Positions 1 through 8,292 of a DNA stretch of 43,823 bases are shown here, in pieces. The translations under genes were made by a program, and so were the position numbers. The first letter of the stretch is position 1, and each line of letters starts with the position of its first letter. The notes under the pieces are model-generated. The model searched no databases and was not told where the DNA came from. It worked only from the letters and a program-made list of their open reading frames with translations. Source of the DNA: Paracoccaceae bacterium (GTDB lineage: Bacteria; Pseudomonadota; Alphaproteobacteria; Rhizobiales; Stappiaceae); contig PARB01000072.1 in the NCBI GenBank assembly GCA_002709505.1, forward strand, positions 1 through 43,823, written 5' to 3'.

Positions 1-791
1 CCGAGGTGATCCCCGTCTTCCGCGAGCCGCTGAAGGCCGCCGGGCGCGACGACCTTCCGGCCTGGGACGAGCAGTCGCCGGGGTTCCTTGAGACCGAGAA
101 CGTCTTCCGCGTCGCCTTCTTCGGCGAGAAGACGGGCTGTCCGGTCAACATCGTCCACATGTCGGCGGTGGAAAGCCTCGATCTGGTGCGCCGTCTGCGC
201 CATCCCGGCCGCCCCCCGATCCACGTCGAGACCTGCATCCACTATCTGTCGTTAACGAAGGACAGCGGCATCGGGTCGATCGGCAAGGTCAATCCGCCGC
301 TGCGCAGCCAGGCCGATGTCGACGGCCTGTGGGAAGGCGTGCGCAACGGCGAGATCACCACCATCGGCTCCGACCATGTCGCCCGCAAGCGCGCCACCAA
401 GGGGCCGGACATCTGGTCGGCCACCGCCGGATTCCCGGGCCTGGCGCAGATCGTGCCGGTGCTGGTGGAGGAAGGCTACCACAAGCGCGGCATCCCGATC
501 GAAACCCTGGCGGCGACGACCTCGCGCAATGTCGCGGAGCTCTATTCCCTGCCGAACAAGGGCCGGATCCAGCCAGGCTATGATGCCGATTTCGCCATCG
601 TCGACCCGGCCGGCTCGACCACGGTCGACCCGGCCGACTATCCCTCCCACTCCGACTATTCCCCCTTCGAGGGCAGGATCTTCCGGGGGGCCGTCACCCA
701 CACGGTCCTGCGCGGCACACTCACCGTCGACGCGGGCAAGGCCGTCTCGCTGGACACGGCCCCCGGCCACTATCTCAAGCGCCCAAGCTGA
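1..791 (+). CDS. Hydantoinase/dihydroorotase-type amidohydrolase, 3' part only
   Basis: This is the C-terminal ~263 residues of a cyclic-amidohydrolase (urease superfamily) protein; the reading frame is open through the left window edge, so the start is missing. Metal-site landmarks are visible: a histidine in NIVHMS (codon 156-158), a histidine in ETCIHY (240-242) and the aspartate of TIGSDH (372-374). KVNPPLRS is typical of dihydropyrimidinases and hydantoinases. The C-terminal IQPGYDADFAIVDP segment is the usual small beta-domain of the family. These enzymes hydrolyse cyclic amides such as hydantoins and dihydropyrimidines. The exact substrate cannot be read from the sequence. The carboxylated lysine region lies outside the window. 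The gene is followed after 14 bp by an isochorismatase-fold amidase, so ring opening followed by a second amide hydrolysis is a reasonable inference. Confidence 0.88.
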   Translation, partial: EVIPVFREPLKAAGRDDLPAWDEQSPGFLETENVFRVAFFGEKTGCPVNIVHMSAVESLDLVRRLRHPGRPPIHVETCIHYLSLTKDSGIGSIGKVNPPLRSQADVDGLWEGVRNGEITTIGSDHVARKRATKGPDIWSATAGFPGLAQIVPVLVEEGYHKRGIPIETLAATTSRNVAELYSLPNKGRIQPGYDADFAIVDPAGSTTVDPADYPSHSDYSPFEGRIFRGAVTHTVLRGTLTVDAGKAVSLDTAPGHYLKRPS

Positions 792-805
792 AAGGATTTC
801 AAGAC

Positions 806-1531
806 ATGAGCGAACGCATCTGGGACAAGTTCCTGACTGAGAAGGACAAGGAAATCTTCCAGCTCGCCGGCTATGGCAAGCGCGGGGGCTTCGGCACACG
901 GCCGGCCCTGTTCATCATCGACGTGCAGTATAATTTCTGCGGCGACGAGCCGGGAGAGGACCATCGCGAAGGGCTGAAGAAATACCGCACCCATTGCGGC
1001 GAGGCCGGCTGGAAGACCGTCCCGCACATCGAACGGCTCCTGAAGATCGCCCGCGAGAAGAACCTCCCGGTGTTCTACACCCAGTCGGAGCGTCGCGCCG
1101 ACATGATCGACAGCGGCGTGCAGGTCGGGAAGAGCCATCGCGGCGCGGAAAAGACCAGCCAGGAAGGCAGCCACGCGACGCAGACCGTGGCTCCGCTGGC
1201 GCCGCAGCCGCAGGACATCCTGATCGGCAAGCGCAAGCCGTCGGCCTTCTTCGGCACGATGTTCATGAGCCACCTCAACTTCCTGGATGTCGACACGCTG
1301 ATCCTGTGCGGATGCACCTCTTCGGGCTGCCTGCGCGCCACCGCCGTCGACGGCTATTCGTTCAACTTCAAGGTCGTCATTCCCGAAGAAACAGCCTTCG
1401 ACCGGTTCGAGGCGAGCCACGCCATGAGCCTGTTCGACCTGAACTGCAAATATGCCGACGTGATCCCGACCGACGAGGTGGCCGACTACATGTCCGCTCT
1501 TCCCGTGCGCAAGGGACCGGGCGAGGCCTGA
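806..1531 (+). CDS. Isochorismatase-family cysteine hydrolase (N-carbamoylsarcosine amidase-like)
   Basis: The 241-residue protein has the isochorismatase-fold catalytic triad: Asp39 in FIIDVQ, a lysine in the IGKRKPSAF segment (Lys142 or Lys144) and Cys175 in GCTSSGCLRATAVD. The last motif is the form seen in N-carbamoylsarcosine amidase-like and ureidoacrylate amidase-like enzymes rather than true isochorismatases. The start is ATG, preceded by AAAGGA. It follows the amidohydrolase gene by 14 bp and is most likely cotranscribed with it. Inference: the first enzyme opens a cyclic ureide or imide and this enzyme removes the carbamoyl or amide group. Family assignment is firm, substrate unknown. 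Confidence 0.88.
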   Translation: MSERIWDKFLTEKDKEIFQLAGYGKRGGFGTRPALFIIDVQYNFCGDEPGEDHREGLKKYRTHCGEAGWKTVPHIERLLKIAREKNLPVFYTQSERRADMIDSGVQVGKSHRGAEKTSQEGSHATQTVAPLAPQPQDILIGKRKPSAFFGTMFMSHLNFLDVDTLILCGCTSSGCLRATAVDGYSFNFKVVIPEETAFDRFEASHAMSLFDLNCKYADVIPTDEVADYMSALPVRKGPGEA

Positions 1532-1568
1532 GCCCCGCGCCTGGGCGAAAACCCGGAAGTTGGTTGGA

Positions 1569-1593
1569 ACGGGCGCCCAGCGGCGCCCGTTTT
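1569..1593. terminator. Bidirectional hairpin terminator between convergent genes
   Basis: A perfect 9-bp stem, ACGGGCGCC / GGCGCCCGT (1569-1577 and 1582-1590), closes a 4-nt loop and is followed by a short T run on the plus strand. On the minus strand the T run is shorter. It sits between the convergent ends of the isochorismatase-like gene and the abrB-like gene. Confidence 0.7.
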
Positions 1594-2633
1594 CACATGC
1601 GGTTGCGGAGCAGCTTGAAGACCAGGGGCGCAGCCGCCATCACCGCCGCGATGCGGATCACGTGGTGCAGCGCGACAAAGGCCGCATCGGCATGTAGGGC
1701 GATGGCGACCAGGCTCATTTCCGCGACGCCACCTGGAGCATAGGCCAGAACACCTTGAACGACGGCGATGCCCATCACCGCCTGAAGCAGGATGGCAAAG
1801 CCGAAGGCGAGGCCAAGGAGCATCACGATCGAGCCACCGGTCAGCGCCACGACGCCGATCACATGTCGCCAGTCCACGCCGATGAAGCGGCAGCCGATCA
1901 CCGTCCCGATGACGACCTGCGCGCCCCAGACCAGCAGCGTCGGCGGCGCAAAGCCGTGCAAGACCCCGGTGAGGTTCAAGACGGCGCCGAGCAGCATCGG
2001 CCCCATGAGGTTGCGCGCCGGCAGATGCAGCAACCGCCCGACAATCGCCCCGCCGGCGGCGAGCAGGACGACCAGCAGGACGCTCTCCCCGGTCACCGGG
2101 ATCATCGGGCGCGCCGACGACGCGCCGGCCGCGCCTTCCATCCAGGTGACCAGCGGCGGCAGCATCATCACCGTGAGGAAAATCCGCGTGGAATGCACCA
2201 GCGCGACCTTGCGGGAATCCGCACCATTGGCATCGGCGGCCAGAACCATCTCGATCAGCCCGCCGGGCATGCCGGCGAAATAAGCCGTCTTCCAGTCCAT
2301 CCGTCCGACGAAATGGAAGTAGCTCACGCCGATTCCGCCGGCGAGCGCGATAAAGACGAAAAGCGCGCTGATGCTGAACAGCCATTCGCCGACATGGGCG
2401 AAAAGCTCAGGCTGAAAATAGGTTCCAAGCACGACGCCGATGATCGCGCTCATCGCCGGTCGCGCCGACTTCGGCGATGCCAGGGGCAGTCCGGAGACGC
2501 TGCAGATCAGCGTCAGAAGCATTGCCCCCAGCATCCAGGGCAAGGGCAGGCCGAGCAGGTAGAAAACGGCGCCTCCCGTCAGTCCGAAAGACAGGCTCAG
2601 GAGATAGCGAGAGGCGACGGAGACACTAGACAA
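1593..2633 (-). CDS. AbrB-family (duplicated-repeat) inner membrane protein
   Basis: This 346-residue, very hydrophobic protein matches the membrane AbrB family (PF05145, often named 'ammonia monooxygenase' or 'AbrB family transporter'), which consists of two similar repeats. The halves begin with the related segments LPLPWMLGAM (about residues 29-38) and LPARNLMGPMLLGAV. About ten membrane segments are apparent. The start is TTG, overlapping the tctB stop by 8 bp (TTGTCTAG), with a G-rich stretch 12 bp upstream; the next ATG would remove the first membrane segment. The gene is the last of a tctA-tctB-abrB operon. AbrB-type proteins are often found beside tripartite tricarboxylate transporters, but their role is not established. 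Confidence 0.82.
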   Translation of the reverse strand: MSSVSVASRYLLSLSFGLTGGAVFYLLGLPLPWMLGAMLLTLICSVSGLPLASPKSARPAMSAIIGVVLGTYFQPELFAHVGEWLFSISALFVFIALAGGIGVSYFHFVGRMDWKTAYFAGMPGGLIEMVLAADANGADSRKVALVHSTRIFLTVMMLPPLVTWMEGAAGASSARPMIPVTGESVLLVVLLAAGGAIVGRLLHLPARNLMGPMLLGAVLNLTGVLHGFAPPTLLVWGAQVVIGTVIGCRFIGVDWRHVIGVVALTGGSIVMLLGLAFGFAILLQAVMGIAVVQGVLAYAPGGVAEMSLVAIALHADAAFVALHHVIRIAAVMAAAPLVFKLLRNRM

Positions 2634-3081
2634 GGCTTGAGAGCACCCCCCGGGGCCATGAAATGTTCAGCAGAATGCCGAAGAGATAGGTGCCGCCCAG
2701 GGTCGCCCCGGTGACACAGACCGTCATCACCAGCCCGACCCTTGTGTAAAGGCGCAGAAAGACGAGCAATGCCAAGGCTGTCGCGGGAAAGAAGCCGGTG
2801 GCATAGACGACGGCAATGTAAAGGCCAAAGGCGCAGAAGAACAACACCGCATAGGAAAATTCCGCAGGCTGCGTGCTCGCGTCCAGCGCCGCACCCGATT
2901 CCGCCCCCCACAGGAGATGCAGTCCGAGAGCGGCACAGCACACCAGGCCGATCGCCGTCGCGGTGACCGGAAAGAACCGGCCGCCCGGGAAGAAGTCCAG
3001 CGCGGTCACAAGGCCGTAGCCGAGAACGGCGGCAATCAACGCGAGAAAAGCAAAATGGTAGAGACGTTCGCGCTTGGTCAT
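2626..3081 (-). CDS. tctB: Tripartite tricarboxylate transporter small membrane subunit (TctB family)
   Basis: The 151-residue protein has four predicted membrane segments and the length and position expected for TctB, the small, poorly conserved membrane subunit of the TTT transporter. The segments lie around residues 8-27, 38-57, 77-98 and 101-140. It overlaps tctA by 4 bp (ATGA), which suggests translational coupling, and overlaps the following abrB-like gene by 8 bp. Identification relies on topology and on the tctA/tctC context more than on motifs. Confidence 0.85.
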   Translation of the reverse strand: MTKRERLYHFAFLALIAAVLGYGLVTALDFFPGGRFFPVTATAIGLVCCAALGLHLLWGAESGAALDASTQPAEFSYAVLFFCAFGLYIAVVYATGFFPATALALLVFLRLYTRVGLVMTVCVTGATLGGTYLFGILLNISWPRGVLSSLV

Positions 3082-4553
3082 GCCGATTTCTCCCGGCGCA
3101 GCGCCGCGCGCAGGCCATATCCGAGGAACAGGAGGGTAAGGACGCCGATCGCCAGCACGCCCGGCCGCGACAGCCAGTCCCAGCCGTAGCGGTTGAGCGT
3201 GATCCAGAGGTTGCGCTCCACCAGCGCGCTGAGAATGAAGCCGATCAGCAGGGGCGCACGGGGAAAGCCGAAGCGCTTCATCAGCCAGCCGAGAATGCCG
3301 CAGGCGACCAATGCCAGCAGATCGCCGAAATGACGCGTCGACTGGTAGGCGCCGACGATGATCAGCGTGAACACCACCGGGAACAGGAGACTGAACGGCA
3401 CAAGCGCAAGACGGCTGATCGGACGCGACAGCGCGAAGCAGACGGCCGTGCCGACCACATTGCCGATCGCGAGACTCCAGACCAGCGCGAAGATCAGTTC
3501 CAGATTGTCGGTGAGCATGCGCGGTCCGGGCTGAATGCCCTGGACCACCATGGCGCTCAGCAGGAGCGCCATGCCGGCACTGCCGGGCACGCCGAAAAGA
3601 AGCGTCGGGATCAGCGCGCCGCCTTCCTTCGCGTTGTTGGCGCTTTCAGGGGCGATCACGCCCCGCACATCGCCGGAGCCGAATTTCGACTTGTCGCGCG
3701 CCGTGCGCACCAGAAGGCCGTAGTTGAGCCAGTCGACGATCGAGGCGCCGAGCCCGGGCACGATCCCGACCCCGACCCCGACCAGGGAGTGGCGCACGAC
3801 CAGCGGCCAGTGGCGACGGACGTCGCGGGCGCCCTCGCCCCAGCCCGATCCGACGGAAAGCCCCTTGCGGGCAATCGATCCGCCGCGCGACAGAACGTCC
3901 AGGAACTCCGGGATCGCATAGAGGCCGAGCGACAGGACCACGAGGGGAATGCCGTCGAACAGATAGTCCATCTCGAAGGAGTAGCGGTATTCCGCCGTGA
4001 TGTTTGAGGCACCCCAGGTGCCGAGGAACAGGCCGAGCGAGGCGGCGAGGATGCCCTTGAGCGGCGCATTGCCCGACAACACGCCGATCATGCAAAGGCC
4101 CATCACGCTCATCATCAAGAGTTCGGGCGAGGCAAAGGACAGGACCATCCCGCGCGCGACCGGCAGCGACAGACACAGGGCCAACGCACCGATGATGCCG
4201 CCGAACATGGAGGCAAGGAAGGCGGCGGAGAGAGCGCGGGCGCCCTCGCCCTTTTGCGCCATCGCATAGCCGTCGACGACGGTTGCCTGCGACCCGGCAG
4301 AACCGGGTACCCCGATCAAAACCGAGACAAACGTGTCCGACGTGGTGATCACGGCCGCGACACCGATCAGCATCGCCAGTCCCGCGGTCGCGTCCATCGT
4401 GAACGTGAGCGGGAGAAGCAGCGCCATGCCGACAATTCCTCCCAGGCCTGGCAAAACGCCAACCGCAAGGCCCACCCCGACGCCGACCAGCAGATATGCC
4501 AGATGCCCTGGCTGCAACACGATGAACAATGCCTGTACGGCGGCGTCGAGCAT
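3078..4553 (-). CDS. tctA: Tripartite tricarboxylate transporter large permease (TctA family)
   Basis: The 491-residue polytopic protein has the two glycine/proline-rich signatures of the TctA family: LPGLGGIVGMALLLPLTF near residue 35 and VPGLGASIVDWLNYG near residue 265. About eleven or twelve membrane segments are apparent. It is the channel subunit of a secondary, ion-gradient-driven uptake system that works with a periplasmic binding protein; family members carry citrate, other carboxylates and aromatic acids. A strong GGGGGGAA ribosome site lies just before the ATG. It leads the tctA-tctB-abrB operon and is divergent from tctC across a 122-bp regulatory region. The neighbouring hydrolases suggest uptake of a compound they degrade. 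Confidence 0.95.
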   Translation of the reverse strand: MLDAAVQALFIVLQPGHLAYLLVGVGVGLAVGVLPGLGGIVGMALLLPLTFTMDATAGLAMLIGVAAVITTSDTFVSVLIGVPGSAGSQATVVDGYAMAQKGEGARALSAAFLASMFGGIIGALALCLSLPVARGMVLSFASPELLMMSVMGLCMIGVLSGNAPLKGILAASLGLFLGTWGASNITAEYRYSFEMDYLFDGIPLVVLSLGLYAIPEFLDVLSRGGSIARKGLSVGSGWGEGARDVRRHWPLVVRHSLVGVGVGIVPGLGASIVDWLNYGLLVRTARDKSKFGSGDVRGVIAPESANNAKEGGALIPTLLFGVPGSAGMALLLSAMVVQGIQPGPRMLTDNLELIFALVWSLAIGNVVGTAVCFALSRPISRLALVPFSLLFPVVFTLIIVGAYQSTRHFGDLLALVACGILGWLMKRFGFPRAPLLIGFILSALVERNLWITLNRYGWDWLSRPGVLAIGVLTLLFLGYGLRAALRREKSA

Positions 4554-4675
4554 GAATTCCCCCCAAAAGTATCGACACTTTCCCCAATCAACCCTTGAAT
4601 TTCAATCAATATACGCATTAACTGTCAACAGTTATCGTTCGGAGGGAGCCGGACGATCAGAAAGGGAGGTCTTTC
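4554..4675. promoter_or_regulatory. Divergent tctA/tctC control region with inverted repeat
   Basis: This AT-rich 122-bp stretch separates the divergent tctA and tctC starts. It contains the inverted repeat TAACTG-TCAA-CAGTTA at 4619-4634, the size and place expected for a dimeric repressor or activator site serving both directions. The tctC ribosome site AGGGAGG lies at 4663-4669. No regulator gene is adjacent, so the protein that would bind is unknown. Confidence 0.5.
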
Positions 4676-5752
4676 ATGAAGAAATCACTCGTAGCTGCCG
4701 TTGCGTTGTGCGCTGCGGCGATGGCGCCGATGGCCGCGCAGGCGGAGGCTTATTTCAAAGGCAAGACGGTGACATTGCTTGTCGGCTTTTCGCCCGGCGG
4801 CGGCACAGACCAGTTCGCGCGTGTGGTGGCCGAACATCTGGACGACCACATTCCGGGCAACCCCGCGATCATCGTGGAGAACATGCCCGGATCGGGCTCG
4901 ATCCTGGCGTCCAACCACTATGTCACCCGGGTCGAGCCCAACGGCGAGACCCTGATGGTCGGCACCGGACAGCTCTTGATGCGGATCATGCTCGGGCTGC
5001 AAGGATCGCGGGCGGAACTCGGCCAGTACGATCCGCTGATGGCGGGCCCGGTCGGACGCGTGACCTTCGCCGCTGCCGATCTGGGCATCGAAAAGCCCGC
5101 CGACATTCCCGCGGCCGCCGACCGCCTGATCCATGCCAGCGCCGGCATCATGGCCTCGATCGACACGCTCCTCGGGCTCAAGGTCCTGGGCACGGAAATC
5201 AGGGCCATCACCGGCTATGAAGGCAAGTCGGAAACCCTGCTTGCCTTCGAACGTGGCGAGGCAAACATCGACGGCCAGACAATGCCCAACTACACGGGCA
5301 AGGTTCAGCCGATGATCGACGAGGGCAAGGCCGTGCCGCTGTTCTCGCAAGGCTTCATCGACGGCAAGGGCAAGCTCGTCGCCGACCCGTCAGTCCCGGA
5401 TCTGCCGACGGTCGCGGACGTCTACCGCAGCCTGAACAACGGCGCGGATCCGGAAGGGCCGGCATGGAGCGCCTATATGGCGATGACCGGCGCGACCGTG
5501 AGCCTTGGACGGGTGCTGATGGTTCACGAGGAAGCGCCGGACGCGGCGGTCGAGGCGCTGGAACAGGGCATTGCCTCGATGCTTGCCGACCCGGTGTTCC
5601 TCAAGGAGATCGATGCCTCCCTCAACGGCTACGCGCCCTATGCCGGAGAAGAGCTGGAGGCCGCGATCAACGCCACCAAGGCGATGTCGGAGGACGACAA
5701 GACCTGGCTGCAGGACTTTCTCGCACGCGCCTATGGTGCGCGGTTCGAGTAA
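4676..5752 (+). CDS. tctC: Tripartite tricarboxylate transporter periplasmic binding protein (TctC/Bug family)
   Basis: The 358-residue protein starts with a signal peptide (KK, then a hydrophobic stretch) likely cleaved after AQA at residue 23. The mature part has the Bug-family opening, VTLLVGFSPGGGTDQFAR, where the loop contacts the ligand carboxylate, then IIVENMPGSGSILASN. It is the solute receptor for the TctAB permease. At 358 residues it is somewhat longer than the usual ~325, and its central region is divergent from typical Bug proteins. It is transcribed away from tctA and ends at a strong terminator, so it forms its own unit, giving high binding-protein output. The ligand cannot be deduced. 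Confidence 0.9.
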   Translation: MKKSLVAAVALCAAAMAPMAAQAEAYFKGKTVTLLVGFSPGGGTDQFARVVAEHLDDHIPGNPAIIVENMPGSGSILASNHYVTRVEPNGETLMVGTGQLLMRIMLGLQGSRAELGQYDPLMAGPVGRVTFAAADLGIEKPADIPAAADRLIHASAGIMASIDTLLGLKVLGTEIRAITGYEGKSETLLAFERGEANIDGQTMPNYTGKVQPMIDEGKAVPLFSQGFIDGKGKLVADPSVPDLPTVADVYRSLNNGADPEGPAWSAYMAMTGATVSLGRVLMVHEEAPDAAVEALEQGIASMLADPVFLKEIDASLNGYAPYAGEELEAAINATKAMSEDDKTWLQDFLARAYGARFE

Positions 5753-5770
5753 CCCCGGACCACACATCCC

Positions 5771-5804
5771 GGAGGTCCGCTGACGCGGACCTCCGTCTTT
5801 CTTT
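5771..5804 (+). terminator. Rho-independent terminator after tctC
   Basis: A perfect 10-bp stem, GGAGGTCCGC / GCGGACCTCC (5771-5780 and 5785-5794), has a TGAC loop and is followed by GTCTTTCTTT. It begins 18 bp after the tctC stop and ends 10 bp before the dienelactone hydrolase start, so that gene needs its own promoter or read-through. Confidence 0.88.
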
Positions 5805-5814
5805 GGAGATCCAC

Positions 5815-6522
5815 ATGAAACTGACACGCGGCAAAGACACCCGGATCGCCACGGGCACCGCCGAACTCCCCTGCTACGAAGTGTTTCCGCCGCATCCTGC
5901 GAGCGAGCGGCCGACCGGACGGATTGTGCTGCTGCAGGAAATCTTCGGAACCAACCAGCACATTCGCGAACTGGCCGACCAATGGGCCGACGAGGGATTT
6001 CACGTGATCGTGCCGGATCTGTTCTGGCGCATCGAGCCCGGCGTCCAGCTCGGCTATGACGGGGAGGACCTGGAAACCGCGCGCGCCCTTTACAGCAAGC
6101 TCGACTGGGACCTGGCCGCCGACGATGTGATGGCCTGCGTCGACCATGCGCGGGCGGCGGGCGGCGCCCCCGTGTTCCTGCTCGGCTTCTGCTTCGGCGG
6201 CAAGCTGGCCACGATCTGTGCCACGCGACCGGGCATCGACGCCGCGGTCGGCTACTACGGCGTCGGCATCGAGAAGCTCGGCATCGCCGGCGACGTCGCC
6301 TGCCCGATCATGCTGCATTTCGGCGCCGACGACAAAGGAACGCCGCCCGAGGCCATCGCCGAATTGCGCCGCCAGCTCCCCGAAGGCGCAAAGGTGTTCA
6401 GCTATGAAGGCGCCGGACACGGCTTCAACAACTGGCGCAAGAGCGCCTATGACGCGCCGTCCGCGCAGCGCGCCTTTGCCCGCAGCCTGACCTTCCTGCG
6501 CGACGCAGCGCGGACCGCCTGA
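5815..6522 (+). CDS. Dienelactone hydrolase family protein
   Basis: The 235-residue alpha/beta hydrolase has the dienelactone hydrolase arrangement: nucleophile Cys126 in GFCFGG, Asp172 in FGADDKGTPPE and His202 in GAGHGF. Glu42 in LQEIFG is the residue that in the family positions the cysteine. Typical members open lactone rings in chloroaromatic degradation, but many have other ester substrates. The ATG is preceded by TTGGAGATCC, and the longer upstream open frame is not coding. It lies directly after the tctC terminator and may belong to the same catabolic function; that link is inferred. Confidence 0.92.
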   Translation: MKLTRGKDTRIATGTAELPCYEVFPPHPASERPTGRIVLLQEIFGTNQHIRELADQWADEGFHVIVPDLFWRIEPGVQLGYDGEDLETARALYSKLDWDLAADDVMACVDHARAAGGAPVFLLGFCFGGKLATICATRPGIDAAVGYYGVGIEKLGIAGDVACPIMLHFGADDKGTPPEAIAELRRQLPEGAKVFSYEGAGHGFNNWRKSAYDAPSAQRAFARSLTFLRDAARTA

Positions 6523-6557
6523 GGGCGGCGGCGCAAGCAAACCTGGTCGCCCCGCCC

Positions 6558-7079
6558 TCAGGCGGTTGCGTCAAGCGGGGCGGCAGCGGCAATCACCCAG
6601 TCGCGCACCGCCCCGGCGCGGGGCGGGAGCGCCACCGCAGCCCCGGCGGTGAAGTCGAGAAACGCCGTCTCATTCAGGCCGTTCACCCCGACGACCACGG
6701 GAACGTCGAGCGAGAGCGCCTCGGCGATCAGGGCCCGAAAGCCACCGCCTTCCGCCTCGCGCTTGCCGAACTTGTTGACGATCAACACGTCCACCTTGTC
6801 ATCGAGGCGTCGTTCGCATTCCCCGACCGCCGTCTCCAGTGCGCCGACATCCAGCCGGCAGCCGCGCGCCTCGGGACCGAGCGATTGCGAAATGCGAATG
6901 CGCGGACCATCAGGAAGCACCTGCACGTCCATGTCGCACGTCCGGTTGTCGCAATCGGGCGAATTGATCTGGACAATCCCGCAGCACCGAAGCCCGCGCG
7001 CCGCCAGATCCTCTGCAACGCCTGCGAGGAGACGGTCCATGTCACCGCGTTCCTCTGCCTTGGTGTAGGCAATTCTCAT
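6558..7079 (-). CDS. DUF2478 family protein
   Basis: The 173-residue protein begins MRIAYTKAEE and matches the DUF2478 family (PF10649), proteins of unknown biochemical role that often lie near molybdate transport or molybdoenzyme genes. Visible features are a P-loop-like core layout of alternating strands and helices, a cysteine cluster (CC at residues 34-35, then CDNRTCDMDV) and the segment VDVLIVNKFGKREAEGGG, which resembles a Walker-B/NKxD-like strand in NTPases. The start was chosen for its GGAGACGACCT ribosome site; the frame extends further upstream without homology. It is convergent with the dienelactone hydrolase. No molybdate genes are adjacent here. Confidence 0.78.
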   Translation of the reverse strand: MRIAYTKAEERGDMDRLLAGVAEDLAARGLRCCGIVQINSPDCDNRTCDMDVQVLPDGPRIRISQSLGPEARGCRLDVGALETAVGECERRLDDKVDVLIVNKFGKREAEGGGFRALIAEALSLDVPVVVGVNGLNETAFLDFTAGAAVALPPRAGAVRDWVIAAAAPLDATA

Positions 7080-7340
7080 AGGTCGTCTCCATTCGTCCGC
7101 ATCGGCTCGGCGCGCAACCGTCATACCCCCGGACGACCCGCACCGCCAAGAGCGAAGAGCGCCACCGGGACCACCAGACTGGCAGAGCTCCGGGGGATCG
7201 GCAACGCGACCCATTCGCGCGCTCGGCCAAGCCCCAGCTACCGGCTGACCGCCTCGCTCTTGCAATCAGCGGTTTCCCTTGTAGGATCTGCAAAACCTTG
7301 CATTTCACACCCTGACGCCGACCTGCAACGGATCCCGGAC
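7080..7340. other. Intergenic region between divergent DUF2478 and VOC genes
   Basis: No gene is supported in this stretch. A short inverted repeat, TGCAA-AACC-TTGCA, lies at 7289-7302, about 40 bp before the VOC start, and could be a binding site, but it is too short to call with confidence. No clear -35/-10 pair was found. Confidence 0.4.
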
Positions 7341-7709
7341 ATGAACCGAGCCTTCACCAACGTGCTGAGCGATACTCCAGACCGAACCGCCACGTTCTAC
7401 GAAGAATTGCTCGGCATGACGCGTCACTTCGATTCAGACTGGTTCGTCATCCTGACCCATCCCGGCGTTTCGGGCCTCGAGTTCGGCATCCTCCAGCGCG
7501 ACCATGACGTCGTCCCGCAGGCCATCCGCAGCGCGCCCGCAGGCGTGATCCTGACCTTTGTCGTGGATGATCTCGCGCCCGTTGTCGAAACGGCGCAGAG
7601 ACTCGACGCGGAAATCGTCGATGGGCCGACCCGCATGCCCTACGGACAGATGCGGCTGCTGCTTCGCGACCCGGACGGCACGGTGATCGACGTAAGCTGC
7701 CCGAACTGA
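7341..7709 (+). CDS. VOC (glyoxalase/bleomycin-resistance) family protein
   Basis: The 122-residue protein shows the paired beta-alpha-beta-beta-beta layout of vicinal-oxygen-chelate proteins: an N-terminal TATFYEELLGMTRHF module, a central VVDDLAPVVE segment, and the ending MRLLLRDPDGTVIDV. The metal-binding histidines and glutamates of true glyoxalase I are not clearly conserved, so the role (lyase, dioxygenase or binding protein) is undetermined. The frame extends further upstream, but homology begins at this ATG, which is preceded by a weak GGATC. Confidence 0.82.
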   Translation: MNRAFTNVLSDTPDRTATFYEELLGMTRHFDSDWFVILTHPGVSGLEFGILQRDHDVVPQAIRSAPAGVILTFVVDDLAPVVETAQRLDAEIVDGPTRMPYGQMRLLLRDPDGTVIDVSCPN

Positions 7710-7716
7710 ACGGCGA

Positions 7717-8268
7717 TCAACCTCCCTTGCGCAACGCCGTGTCGAAACGACCCTCGACGGTGAGACAATCGGTCAGGTCGGGTTCCGACGTGAAACCGTC
7801 CTGCCGGCACATCCGGGCGGAAAACCGTCCCCTGGCACGAGCCGCCCCCTCTTCCAGCGAAAGCGCCTCAAGTACGATTTCCGGCTCCTGACCACTGTTC
7901 TCACTCATGTAAAATGGTTCGCTCATGCCCTTGGGCCACCAGGAAACCGACGACCCGTCCATCAGGCTGGCGGAGGCATCAGTCCCCATGAGCGAGATCT
8001 CGACCGACAGGACATTGTGCATGATGCTGTCCGACTGCGGATCATGCGCCTGAATGGAAATGGACAGTACCGGCCCGAAGGATTGGTACTCCGCCGTCGA
8101 CGTGCCTTCGGACGGCACGTCGAGCGTCGCCCCGACATAGGGGGCGTCGCCGATTGTCGCTTCGATCTCGCCGACAGGGGTTGTCTCGGTCCTGGCAAGC
8201 GAAGGCGAAGCCAGAAGAAGCGAGGACGCGAGAGCGCCCCATGCAAGCAGTCGTCGGGATGCCATCAT
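7717..8268 (-). CDS. Secreted protein of unknown function, end of VWA operon
   Basis: This 183-residue protein has a signal peptide (MMASRR, a hydrophobic run, likely cleavage after LAR near residue 26). The mature part is acidic, beta-rich and has only two cysteines (in MCRQDG and LTDCLTVEG), which could form one disulfide. I do not recognise a family. It is 24 bp downstream of the SH3-like gene on the same strand and is the last gene of the four-gene operon that starts at 12399. Its function is presumably tied to the envelope role of the VWA protein. The start may be either of two adjacent ATGs. Confidence 0.72.
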   Translation of the reverse strand: MMASRRLLAWGALASSLLLASPSLARTETTPVGEIEATIGDAPYVGATLDVPSEGTSTAEYQSFGPVLSISIQAHDPQSDSIMHNVLSVEISLMGTDASASLMDGSSVSWWPKGMSEPFYMSENSGQEPEIVLEALSLEEGAARARGRFSARMCRQDGFTSEPDLTDCLTVEGRFDTALRKGG

Positions 8269-8292
8269 CGGAAAGACCTGTGTTCGGATATG

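Noticed and set aside
1755-2714. A 319-residue plus-strand frame opposite the abrB and tctB genes
   Set aside because: The product is a low-complexity His/Arg/Gln/Asp string typical of antisense reading of a hydrophobic membrane gene.
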